DNA of 64,000 nt from Pumilibacter intestinalis (GTDB taxonomy: Bacteria > Bacillota > Clostridia > Christensenellales > Pumilibacteraceae): contig NZ_CALPCH010000010.1 of NCBI RefSeq assembly GCF_943193005.1, forward strand, positions 1 to 64,000, given 5' to 3'. The position numbers were made by a program, and so were the translations under genes. Of this stretch, positions 50,650-58,491 are shown in pieces; the stretch's first letter is position 1, and every line of letters begins with the position of its first letter. The notes below the pieces were generated by a model. It saw only the letters and a list, made by a program, of their open reading frames with translations, was not told the DNA's origin and ran no database searches.

Positions 50650-51234
50650 TTAATTGAAACTCACTTTTACGTTCTTGCGCTCTTCGTCGCTGTCAAGCTC
50701 GAAATAGCGACGCGCTTGGAACTTGCCCGCAACCAAACTCGACGGGAAGGTGCGGCGGCGGGTGTTGAGCTCGCGGCACTTGCCGTTATAGAATTTGCGG
50801 GCTTGCGCCAAATCCGTTTCCACCGACTGAAGCTGCGTTTGAAGCGACAAAAACTGCGCGTTGGCTTTAAGGTCGGGATAGCTCTCGGTGAGCGCGAACA
50901 ACTGGCGCAGAGTGCCCGTTACCTCGTTGTCCGCCGCAACTTTATCGTTGGGGCTCGGGGCGGCAACGGCGGCGTTGCGGGCGGCTATTACTCTTTCGAG
51001 CGTGTCGCCTTCGTACTTAGCGTACCCCTTTACCGTTTCCACGATGTTGGGGATAAGGTCGTAACGCTTCTTAAGATGTATATCTATCGTAGACCACGCT
51101 TCGTCGCAAGCGGCGTCGAGCCGAACGAGCGTATTGCGCATGGATATGAAAGCGCAAATAATGATAATCAGCAGCAGAGCCGCCGCGCCTACAATCAAGC
51201 CTATGGCGAGATTTGAAAGAGCACATAACAACAT
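50650..51234 (-). CDS. lemA: LemA-family membrane protein
   Basis: A 194-residue protein with one N-terminal membrane span (about residues 9-30) and the helical LemA domain (DEAWSTIDIHLKKRYDLIPNIVETVKGYA). The ATG at 51234 has AAGGAG nine bases upstream. It opens the long operon that continues through DUF2207 into the aro genes. Its function is not settled. Confidence 0.92.
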   Translation of the reverse strand: MLLCALSNLAIGLIVGAAALLLIIIICAFISMRNTLVRLDAACDEAWSTIDIHLKKRYDLIPNIVETVKGYAKYEGDTLERVIAARNAAVAAPSPNDKVAADNEVTGTLRQLFALTESYPDLKANAQFLSLQTQLQSVETDLAQARKFYNGKCRELNTRRRTFPSSLVAGKFQARRYFELDSDEERKNVKVSFN

Positions 51235-51264
51235 ATCGGTAATCTCCTTGTTTTGTTTTAATAA

Positions 51265-51293
51265 ATTATACAATAACGCCGAGCAAAATGCAA
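51265..51293 (-). promoter_or_regulatory. lemA-aro operon promoter
   Basis: TTGCAT (51288-51293), 17 bases, TATAAT (51265-51270), placed right after the yfhO stop. Confidence 0.75.
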
Positions 51294-51297
51294 GCGT

Positions 51298-53943
51298 TTA
51301 TGCGCGGCTCTTTTTCTTTAAGATAATATACGCGGCAAACGCGCAGATTATAACGACTCCCGCGCCCGCCGATACCGCCGTGCCCAAACCGAGACAGGGC
51401 GTTCGGTACTCGAAGCGCACCTCGTATTCGCCCGCGGGGATATCTATGCTCATAAGTCCCGCGTTGCTCGCATACACCGCGGTTTGCTCTCCGCCAACGT
51501 ATGCCCGCCAGCCGCGCGAATAACACACGGGCAACAGCATAGCCCCGCCGTCCGAACTTATTTTGCCCGAAAATCCGCTCGGGTAAAACCGCGTTTCGGT
51601 AAGGTGCGCTTTCGCCGCCGCGCTCGCAACAAGCTCGCTCACCCGCCGCCGCTCGGCAACGGTAAAGCGCACGTTGCCGAACGTGAGCGGCTCCGCGCCG
51701 TCGTTACTAAACGTAACCGTTTCTCCGCGCTCGTCGAGCTTGAACAAAAAGCCGTCTTGCTCGTAATACATCTGGTCGCCCCTGCCGCATATAAACTTGC
51801 TTATCTCGGTTTTGCCGCACGATACCGAAAAACTTTCGCGCTCATACACCTCGCTCAAAGAAAACTCTACGTACAGCTCGCAGTCGCCGTCGGTTTTAAC
51901 ATTTATACTGCGGGTTTCGCCCGCCGCGAGCGTGAAATCCCGTTCCGCGCGCACCTCTTTAAGCACGGCGGCGTGCTCGTAATCGCTCTCCCGCGAGTCG
52001 GTTCTCACCGCAGAGTCCGCTCTCACCACCGCGCCGAGCATTGCGTACTGCCTTTCGGCGGCGGGCAACGCGTAAAAATCGCTTTCGCTCATCACTTTGT
52101 CGAACACCGTTCCGAAACGCACGTATTCGTCCGTTTCGTATAGGTCGCTTACGCCATCCACCGCGTAAAATCCCGCGGGCACGTACTCGCCTTTTTCCGC
52201 GTAATAGTAGCGAACGCCGAGCAAAGCCTGCAACGCCGTCCTGCCGTTGAGTCCGGTCATGCCGAGCGACGGCGTGTAAGAAAGCAGAGAGTTGGCGTAC
52301 AAAAAGTCGCTTATCTCGCCGGGAGCCATGGTGTTGTATATCGCAGTGCCCCTGTAACCGTTGTTGAGCGAGCGGTTGTTGCACTCTTCCCAACCGCCGC
52401 TTACAGCCTTGTCCAAACGAAAAAATTCGTTGCTTTGCGCCGTTTGGGCGGCAACGTAACTTTCGGCGGGCGAAGTCATGGATTCGAAATAATCGCCGTT
52501 GTCGAACTGCGCGGAATACACCACGTTGAGCGCGAACGCAAAACACAGCACGCACGCAAAACAGGCGTATGAAAGTTTGCGGCAGTTGAGCCGCCGCACG
52601 CACTTTACAGAGAAAAAGTTGCGGGCGAAAATCTTGTGCGCGATATATCCGCTCGCGCACAGCATTGCGATTTCGCATACGAGCGCAACGCACTTTAACG
52701 CAACGTGCGCGTTGCCGAAAAACAATTCCGCCGCCGTCCACGCCGCAAAATTGAGTATAAGCAGTCCAAACGCCGCGCCGAACTTTATCATTGCGTTCGC
52801 CGACTTTGCGCAGGGCGAATACCTGCGTTCGTTTAGGTGCGCGGCGGCAAGCGCGTAAACGCAAAAAATAAGCAAATACACATGGCGGTTGTTTACGTAA
52901 TTGAATAGGTTGAGCGCGTAGCCCGCAAACGGTATGAAAGTGGATAGCGCGAGCACGGCGGCAAGCGTTTTCATTGCCGACCTGCGAGTTACGGCAAACG
53001 CGGCAAAGCAGACTAAAAGCACCGCGGCGTTGAGCATTATAGGCGTGTAGTGAAATCCGGGCACGGGCAAAACGAAACTCGCGGCAACGGAGAGCAGGTC
53101 CAAGCCGTCGAAAAACAAAATCCCCTTACCCGCGCTCCGCGAACCGTTCACGTACCCGTACGCCACGGGCAACAGCAAAAAGGAAGCGAGCGCAAGTCCG
53201 AGCGCGTAAAAGCCCGCGGTGCGGCAAAACGCCGCCGTAAAGCCGCGCGGCGTAACCTTTTCCCCGCGGTTTTTCACGCCGTAAACGTAATACAAAACGG
53301 CGTACGCAACGGCAAAAAGCGTAACTGTGAACAGCATGTAAAACGAGCTTATCGCGGTTACGAAAACGGCGGCAACGAGCAAAAACGGCTCTTTCTTATC
53401 CACCGCGTGTTCTATGCCCAAAATCACGAGCGGCAGATACACCGCGCCCGCGCACAGGTCGGGATGGCGCACGTAGGTAAACAGCATGTAACCGCCCAGC
53501 ATATACGCAACCGAAAAGGCAACCGCAAGCACGAAATTCACTTTGTGCGCACGGAGATAGATATACATGAAAACAGCGGTGAGCAAAAACTTGACCGCAA
53601 CGAGCACCGAATAGGAAAACAAAAAGTTGTCGCGCGGCAGAATATACAGCAAAAGATTTACGGGGTCGAACATCATGTAATACGAAAACGACGTCATGTA
53701 GTCCGCGCCCAAACCTATGGCGTAATCGTAGCCGCCCGCGCCGCCGAATATTCCGTTACGGAACATGTACTGCAAAAACGTGGCGTGCTGGGTTACGGCG
53801 TCGTCGGCGAGCGCGAGATATTTGCCGCGTATAGCATACGGCAAAAGCGCAATCGCGAGCGAAAGAAGCGCAACGCAAAAGAACGCTCCGAAACGTATGA
53901 GCGCGGCGCGTTTGCCGCTCGAGCCGTTGTGCGCAGCTTGCAT
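51298..53943 (-). CDS. YfhO-family membrane glycosyltransferase-like protein
   Basis: An 881-residue protein with a large N-terminal multispan region (about 12 spans) and an extracellular C-terminal part before a last span. YfhO proteins are GT-C-like and in Bacillus work with the CsbB glycosyltransferase to add sugar to lipoteichoic acid; the neighbours here are the matching GT2 and GtrA. The ATG at 53943 follows the GT2 stop by four bases; the frame is open 30 bases further. Confidence 0.87.
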   Translation of the reverse strand: MQAAHNGSSGKRAALIRFGAFFCVALLSLAIALLPYAIRGKYLALADDAVTQHATFLQYMFRNGIFGGAGGYDYAIGLGADYMTSFSYYMMFDPVNLLLYILPRDNFLFSYSVLVAVKFLLTAVFMYIYLRAHKVNFVLAVAFSVAYMLGGYMLFTYVRHPDLCAGAVYLPLVILGIEHAVDKKEPFLLVAAVFVTAISSFYMLFTVTLFAVAYAVLYYVYGVKNRGEKVTPRGFTAAFCRTAGFYALGLALASFLLLPVAYGYVNGSRSAGKGILFFDGLDLLSVAASFVLPVPGFHYTPIMLNAAVLLVCFAAFAVTRRSAMKTLAAVLALSTFIPFAGYALNLFNYVNNRHVYLLIFCVYALAAAHLNERRYSPCAKSANAMIKFGAAFGLLILNFAAWTAAELFFGNAHVALKCVALVCEIAMLCASGYIAHKIFARNFFSVKCVRRLNCRKLSYACFACVLCFAFALNVVYSAQFDNGDYFESMTSPAESYVAAQTAQSNEFFRLDKAVSGGWEECNNRSLNNGYRGTAIYNTMAPGEISDFLYANSLLSYTPSLGMTGLNGRTALQALLGVRYYYAEKGEYVPAGFYAVDGVSDLYETDEYVRFGTVFDKVMSESDFYALPAAERQYAMLGAVVRADSAVRTDSRESDYEHAAVLKEVRAERDFTLAAGETRSINVKTDGDCELYVEFSLSEVYERESFSVSCGKTEISKFICGRGDQMYYEQDGFLFKLDERGETVTFSNDGAEPLTFGNVRFTVAERRRVSELVASAAAKAHLTETRFYPSGFSGKISSDGGAMLLPVCYSRGWRAYVGGEQTAVYASNAGLMSIDIPAGEYEVRFEYRTPCLGLGTAVSAGAGVVIICAFAAYIILKKKSRA

Positions 53944-53947
53944 AACT

Positions 53948-54976
53948 TTACGGCTCGTTGCGCGTTGCCGCAACCTCGGCGAACGCGTCGGCGTTTTCGG
54001 ATTTTTCGTTTTTTTCGGATTGAGCGGTTTGCGACAAAGCCGCGTCTTTTTCGGTTTCCCGCACGAGATAAACGGGACGAGCCTTAACCTCTTTGAATAT
54101 TTTCTTTATATATTCGCCGAGGAGCACCATGCCGAAAAACAACAGCGACAGCAAAAACAGCGTAACGGGTATTATTATAAAGAGCGTAAGCATACCCCCC
54201 CCCGCGAATTTGCCGAGGCACGCCCAAACTATATCGAACGCCGCAAACCCCACTGCCGCCAAAAACAGCAACAGCGAAACTACGTTGTTAAACCTAAGGG
54301 GCGCTGTGGAAAAGTCCTCTATGCCTCCCACCGCGTATTTGGTGAGCTTGCGAAAGTTCCATTTCGTTTTGCCCGCCACGCGCTCCACGTTTTTGTATTC
54401 GAGCCACTTAATCTTAAAGCCCACCCAGCCGAAAATGCCTTTGGAGAACCTGTCGCGCTCCGAAAGCATGAGCACGGCGTCGGTCATCTTGCGGGTCATG
54501 AGCCTGTAGTCGCGCGCACCGTCCACAAGTTCGGCGTCGCTCACTTTATTCATTATTTTGTAAAAGAGCCGAGCAAACGCGCTCTTTATCTTGCCTTCGC
54601 CCTTGCGGTCGGTGCGGCGGCACCCCACGCAGTCGTAGCCCTCGTTCACTATGCCGTTATACATTTCGAGCAGCATTTCGGGCGGGTCTTGAAGGTCGGC
54701 GTCCATAAGCCCCACGAGGTCGCCCTCCGCCGCTTCGAGCCCCGCGAGTATCGCCGCTTCTTTGCCGAAATTGCGCGAAAACGACACGTACCGCACCTCG
54801 CAGTCGCGCCCCGCCAATTCACGTATAATCTCGAGCGAGCGGTCGCGGCTGCCGTCGTCTACGAATATGTATTCGAATTCGGTTTCGAGCCTTGCTCGCA
54901 CCTCGCTCATAGCGTCGTAATACTTTTGCAAACACGCTTCTTCGTTGTAGCACGGCACAACTATGCTTATTTTCAT
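53948..54976 (-). CDS. GtrB/CsbB-type glycosyltransferase, family 2
   Basis: Charges undecaprenyl phosphate with a sugar on the cytoplasmic side. The 342-residue protein has the GT2 domain (SIVVPCYNEEACLQ, FVDDGSRDRS, LMDADLQDPPE) and two C-terminal membrane spans (about residues 235-255 and 268-290). The frame contains nine consecutive G at 54195-54203, coding for the AGGG segment between those spans; a change of one base would truncate the protein. It overlaps gtrA by four bases. Confidence 0.92.
   Translation of the reverse strand: MKISIVVPCYNEEACLQKYYDAMSEVRARLETEFEYIFVDDGSRDRSLEIIRELAGRDCEVRYVSFSRNFGKEAAILAGLEAAEGDLVGLMDADLQDPPEMLLEMYNGIVNEGYDCVGCRRTDRKGEGKIKSAFARLFYKIMNKVSDAELVDGARDYRLMTRKMTDAVLMLSERDRFSKGIFGWVGFKIKWLEYKNVERVAGKTKWNFRKLTKYAVGGIEDFSTAPLRFNNVVSLLLFLAAVGFAAFDIVWACLGKFAGGGMLTLFIIIPVTLFLLSLLFFGMVLLGEYIKKIFKEVKARPVYLVRETEKDAALSQTAQSEKNEKSENADAFAEVAATRNEP
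54195..54203 (-). repeat. G9 homopolymer inside the GT2 gene
   Basis: Nine G on the coding strand, about codons 258-261 of the glycosyltransferase. Slippage here would switch the frame, the classic layout of a phase-variable glycosyltransferase. Confidence 0.8.
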
Positions 54977-55479
54977 TTTTCCTCCTCGGGCTTGTCTTTG
55001 CGCACAAACAGCAACAGCCGCTTAGACGCGTAGTTATAAACAAGCACAACTACGGTGAGAAATATTTTCACTATCCACTCGTTTATGCCGAGCACGGTAT
55101 AGCCGAGATACATGCCGAGTATGTGTATCCCGAGTCCAATCGCGCTAAGTCCCGCAAACACGGCAAAGCCCTTAACGGTCTTACTGTTGCCCTTGTGCTC
55201 GAACACGAACGCTATGCTCAAAAAATAGTTCACTATAAGCCCCGATAAAAAGCCGCACGCCGTGCCCGTCACCGTTGCCGCGGTAGAGGGCTGTGCTCCG
55301 CCGAACCACGCGTTATAAAATTTAGGGTACAGCGCGGGATTAAACGCGTAAAGCACAACGCCCATTATAAACATATCCACGAGCGTGGCAAACCCGCCCA
55401 CAATCAAAAACCGCATTATTTCGCACAGCGCGGGGTGCTTTTCTCCGAATTGTTTGAACTTGTCCGCAATGCGCAACAT
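54973..55479 (-). CDS. GtrA-family flippase-like membrane protein
   Basis: A 168-residue protein with four membrane spans and the GtrA opening MRFLIVGGFATLVDMF near residue 22. It is thought to flip the lipid-linked sugar made by the GT2 partner. The N-terminal ATG at 55479 is seven bases from a consensus -10, so the message is probably leaderless. First gene of gtrA-GT2-yfhO. Confidence 0.88.
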   Translation of the reverse strand: MLRIADKFKQFGEKHPALCEIMRFLIVGGFATLVDMFIMGVVLYAFNPALYPKFYNAWFGGAQPSTAATVTGTACGFLSGLIVNYFLSIAFVFEHKGNSKTVKGFAVFAGLSAIGLGIHILGMYLGYTVLGINEWIVKIFLTVVVLVYNYASKRLLLFVRKDKPEEEK

Positions 55480-55486
55480 AATTTAT

Positions 55487-55515
55487 ATATTATCACATAC
55501 CGCGCGGATTGTCAA
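55487..55515 (-). promoter_or_regulatory. Promoter giving a leaderless gtrA message
   Basis: TTGACA (55510-55515), 17 bases, TAATAT (55487-55492), then seven bases to the ATG. Same geometry as at lgt. Confidence 0.7.
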
Positions 55516-55541
55516 CAAATGCGAAAAGACGAGATTGCAAC

Positions 55542-55556
55542 GTATAACATTTATAA
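55542..55556 (+). promoter_or_regulatory. Candidate PerR box before rubrerythrin
   Basis: GTATAACATTTATAA agrees with the Per box consensus at 11 of 14 defined positions. It lies 39 bases upstream of the rubrerythrin start. Confidence 0.4.
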
Positions 55557-55594
55557 GCCTCGGCAATAATCTGTGCAGGAGGTTTTATATAACT

Positions 55595-56170
55595 ATGGAT
55601 TTCAAAAAGTCGCAAACGGTGCGCAATCTCGCGAGAAGTTTCGCCGCGGAATCGCAGGCGGGGCTTAGGTATCAGCTCATTGTGGATATGTGCCAAGCGC
55701 AGGGCTATCAGGCAATGGCAAACGAAATTAAGGTGCTTGCCAAAAACGAAGTAGCCCACGCCAAAGCCTTTTACACCATGATAACCGACAGGCTGGGCAA
55801 CGTAAACAACGTGCAGATAGACGCGGGCTTTCCGTTCGAGGGAACAAATCTCGAAAACGCGCTCAAGTTCAGCATGGAGCAGGAACTGAGCGAAGCAAAC
55901 TCCGTTTATCCCGCCTTTGCCAAAACCGCGCGTGAAGAGGGCTTCCCCGAAATAGCCGAACGCTTCGAGCTTGCCGCACGCGTGGAAAAGGGACACGCCG
56001 CAATTTTCAAAAAACTGCACTGCGCCCTCAAAGAAGGCACGCTTTACCGTGCGCCCAAGCCCGCCAAATGGCAGTGCTCCGACTGCGGACATTCGGACAC
56101 TCTCCCCGAAGCCTGGAAGACGTGTCCGCTCTGCGGCGCAAAGCAAGGCTTCGTGCAACTCAAAATATAA
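55595..56170 (+). CDS. Rubrerythrin
   Basis: Peroxide-reducing diiron protein (191 aa). The ferritin-like domain comes first (AAESQAGLRYQLI, EVAHAKAFYTMI, EQELSEANSVYPAFA, EKGHAAIFKKL) and the rubredoxin site last (CSDCGH near 155, CPLCGA near 178). AGGAGG is 13 bases from the ATG. One of the few plus-strand genes with host-like composition; divergent from gtrA. Confidence 0.93.
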   Translation: MDFKKSQTVRNLARSFAAESQAGLRYQLIVDMCQAQGYQAMANEIKVLAKNEVAHAKAFYTMITDRLGNVNNVQIDAGFPFEGTNLENALKFSMEQELSEANSVYPAFAKTAREEGFPEIAERFELAARVEKGHAAIFKKLHCALKEGTLYRAPKPAKWQCSDCGHSDTLPEAWKTCPLCGAKQGFVQLKI

Positions 56171-56194
56171 TAACAAAAAACTCTGCCGCAAAGC

Positions 56195-56228
56195 AAAAAG
56201 GAGTCGCAAAAGCACGCGACTTCTTTTC
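56195..56228. terminator. Bidirectional terminator between rubrerythrin and sigF
   Basis: AAAAGG-AGTCGC pairs with GCGACT-TCTTTT, with T runs on both strands. Confidence 0.85.
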
Positions 56229-56946
56229 ATTTTCCGAAAGCGGTTTTGAGTTTTTCTATAATTTTGTTTTCGAGTCGGGAAACCTGCACCTGCGAAACTT
56301 TGAGCACGCGGGCAACCTCGCTTTGAGTTTTGTCGCGGTAGTAGCGCAGTATTATAATCTTCTTCTCCCGCTCGTCGAGGCTCTCTATGGCGTCTTTGAG
56401 CACAAGGCGGTCGAGGTTGTCCTCCACCGTTTCTTTGGAGGCGATTTTATCCATGAGCGAGCGGTTGCGGTCGTCGTCCGACTGCTCGTAGAGCGACACG
56501 GGAAATTTTGCGGAGTCGAGCGCGAACACGGCCTCTTGCGGCTCTATATCAAACTCCGCGGCAATCTCGTCTATGCTCGGGCTGTCGCTGTGGGTGTTTT
56601 TGTACGTTTCTATAAAATACGATATTTTAGCCGCGAGCGACTTAACGGAGCGCGACACCTTAATGTAGCCGTCGTCGCGCAGAAAGCGTTTCACCTCGCC
56701 CGCTATCATGGGCACGGCGTAGGTGGAAAACTTAACGCCGAAGCTCGCCGAAAAGTTGCGTATGGCTTTCAAAAATCCCATACACCCGAGTTGATACAAG
56801 TCGTCGTAATCCACGCCCTTGTTCTTAAATCGGCGTATCACGCTCTTTATGAGCGGCGAATTCTCCGCGATAAGTTCGGCTTTGGCTTCTTCGCTTCCGT
56901 TTTGCGCCTTGCTTATCAGTTCTTCGGTAACGCTTTGTTCCAACAA
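56227..56946 (-). CDS. sigF: Sporulation sigma factor SigF
   Basis: Forespore-specific sigma factor (239 aa) of the sigma-70 group. Region 2 contains NKGVDYDDLYQLGCMGFLKA, region 3 follows with FLRDDGYIKVSR, and region 4 ends KTQSEVARVLKVSQVQVSRLE. It follows spoIIAB by seven bases in the standard spoIIA order, which favours SigF over SigG. Confidence 0.93.
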   Translation of the reverse strand: MLEQSVTEELISKAQNGSEEAKAELIAENSPLIKSVIRRFKNKGVDYDDLYQLGCMGFLKAIRNFSASFGVKFSTYAVPMIAGEVKRFLRDDGYIKVSRSVKSLAAKISYFIETYKNTHSDSPSIDEIAAEFDIEPQEAVFALDSAKFPVSLYEQSDDDRNRSLMDKIASKETVEDNLDRLVLKDAIESLDEREKKIIILRYYRDKTQSEVARVLKVSQVQVSRLENKIIEKLKTAFGK

Positions 56947-56953
56947 TCCCGCA

Positions 56954-57394
56954 TCACTCCGTCGCTTTTTTCGAGGCGGCGAAATCTTTGCTCATGCGCA
57001 CCGTAAGCCCGCGCGGTTCGTTTGGCTCCACGCTTAATGAGTCCATGTAAGACTCCATAACGGTAAAGCCCATACCCGAACGCTCCTCGTCGGCTTTGGT
57101 GGTGAAAAACGGCGCACGCGCACGCTCTATATCGGCTATGCCCACGCCCGTGTCCGTCACCTCGATATGTATGGTGCTTCCCGATAAAATCGCCGTTATT
57201 TCCACCACTCCGTCGGGATTGTTTTCGTAGCCGTGCACTATGCTGTTTGTTACCGCTTCGCTTACCGCGGTTTTTACGTCGTCGAGTTTGTCCACGGTGG
57301 GATTTGCTCCCACGCAAAACGCCGCCACCGCGCTACGCGCAAACGCTTCGTTTTCGCTTACGGCTTTAATTTTCAAAGACATGAAGTTGTCCAT
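56954..57394 (-). CDS. spoIIAB: Anti-sigma F factor SpoIIAB
   Basis: Serine kinase and anti-sigma factor (146 aa) of the GHKL fold: SEAVTNSIVHGY (N box), DTGVGI (G1 box) and ERSGMGFTVM (G2 box). It holds SigF inactive and phosphorylates SpoIIAA. A second ATG four codons in is possible. Confidence 0.95.
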   Translation of the reverse strand: MDNFMSLKIKAVSENEAFARSAVAAFCVGANPTVDKLDDVKTAVSEAVTNSIVHGYENNPDGVVEITAILSGSTIHIEVTDTGVGIADIERARAPFFTTKADEERSGMGFTVMESYMDSLSVEPNEPRGLTVRMSKDFAASKKATE

Positions 57395-57407
57395 ACTCGT
57401 TTAACTC

Positions 57408-57719
57408 CTAACCGTTTATTTTGGGGACTATTTCGTATATGCCGCTAAGCAGCAGCAGCTTGTCCACCGCGTTTTTGGGCGAACTTATAAGCAGCGGTAT
57501 CCCCTTCTTTTTGAGCGTTTTGTATCTGCCTATGAGCATGCCTATGCCCGTAGAGTCCATAAAAGTTACCGCGGCAAAATCCATTACCACTTTAATCAAT
57601 CCGTCCTCTTCGAACAGCGCGTCGAGTTTGGCGCGCACCTCTGCGGCGCAGCTTTCGTCTATCTCTCCGCACAAAGCCACATACAAAGTGTTGTTTACGG
57701 TTTTATGGCTTACTTTCAT
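57408..57719 (-). CDS. spoIIAA: Anti-anti-sigma factor SpoIIAA
   Basis: A 103-residue STAS-domain protein with the phosphorylatable serine in FMDSTGIGMLIGRYK near residue 55. The unphosphorylated form frees SigF from SpoIIAB. GAGGAG lies eight bases before the ATG. First gene of spoIIA. Confidence 0.95.
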   Translation of the reverse strand: MKVSHKTVNNTLYVALCGEIDESCAAEVRAKLDALFEEDGLIKVVMDFAAVTFMDSTGIGMLIGRYKTLKKKGIPLLISSPKNAVDKLLLLSGIYEIVPKING

Positions 57720-57820
57720 TTCGGTTCTCCTCTTTGGGCGTAACCCCTAACGCCGCTTAACCATTGTAGCAAAAAGCGAAAACAGCATTTTGCATATTCG
57801 TGAATAAACAAAGCTGATTT

Positions 57821-57827
57821 TGTCGAA
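57821..57827. promoter_or_regulatory. Spo0A box upstream of spoIIA
   Basis: TGTCGAA, an exact 0A box, about 100 bases upstream of spoIIAA, followed by a partial second copy (TTCGAAA). Activation of spoIIA by phosphorylated Spo0A is established in Bacillus and Clostridium. Confidence 0.6.
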
Positions 57828-57879
57828 AATCTTTCGAAAATTTTTTTTGCGGTTTTTTCCGAAATGGGCGGTTTTTTTC

Positions 57880-57908
57880 TTGACATAATTCTCGGTTTGT
57901 AGTATAGT
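57880..57908 (+). promoter_or_regulatory. Promoter of the five-tRNA operon
   Basis: TTGACA (57880-57885), 17 bases, TATAGT (57903-57908). Confidence 0.8.
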
Positions 57909-57940
57909 AAACAAGTCAGTTTTGGCAAATGAGCTTTTTT

Positions 57941-58017
57941 GGGCCTTTAGCTCAGTTGGTCAGAGCAGTCGGCTCATAACCGACCTGTCCGGGGTTCAAG
58001 TCCCTGAAGGCCCACCA
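57941..58017 (+). tRNA. tRNA-Met (CAT)
   Basis: Acceptor GGGCCTT/AAGGCCC, anticodon CAT in GCTCATAA, CCA encoded. It lacks initiator features and looks like the elongator; a lysidine-modified tRNA-Ile2 cannot be excluded by eye. Confidence 0.85.
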
Positions 58018-58022
58018 AATTC

Positions 58023-58099
58023 GGCTCGGTAGTTCAGATGGTTAGAACGCTAGCCTGTCACGCTAGAGGTCGAGGGTTCAAGTCCCTTCCGAGTCGCCA
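58023..58099 (+). tRNA. tRNA-Asp (GTC)
   Basis: Acceptor GGCTCGG with CCGAGTC, anticodon GTC in CCTGTCAC, CCA encoded. Confidence 0.96.
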
Positions 58100-58105
58100 C
58101 TTTTT

Positions 58106-58181
<76 letters not shown>

Positions 58182-58212
58182 TTAAAAGGATATCAAATTC
58201 CTTTTTTTGTAT

Positions 58213-58288
58213 GCCGGAGTAGCTCAATCGGTAGAGCAACTGACTTGTAATCAGTAGGTTGAAGGTTCAAGTCCCTTCTCCGGCTCCA
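58213..58288 (+). tRNA. tRNA-Thr (TGT)
   Basis: Acceptor GCCGGAG/CTCCGGC, anticodon TGT in CTTGTAAT, CCA encoded. Confidence 0.96.
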
Positions 58289-58320
58289 CTTAACAATTCG
58301 GCAAAAAATCATATATCTGC

Positions 58321-58405
<85 letters not shown>

Positions 58406-58410
58406 CCTAA

Positions 58411-58461
58411 AACCTAAAACGAACCGCTTACAAAGTGCTCGAGTTAGGTTTTTAACTTTTT
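58411..58461 (+). terminator. tRNA operon terminator
   Basis: AACCTAA (58411-58417) pairs with TTAGGTT (58444-58450), followed by T-rich sequence. Confidence 0.65.
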
Positions 58462-58491
58462 ATTCGCATTTTAACGGCAAGGAATATGGCA

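Noticed and set aside
57720-57860. SigH promoter for spoIIA
   Set aside because: No GGA..GAAT pair with the right spacing could be found by eye, although the Spo0A box is exact.
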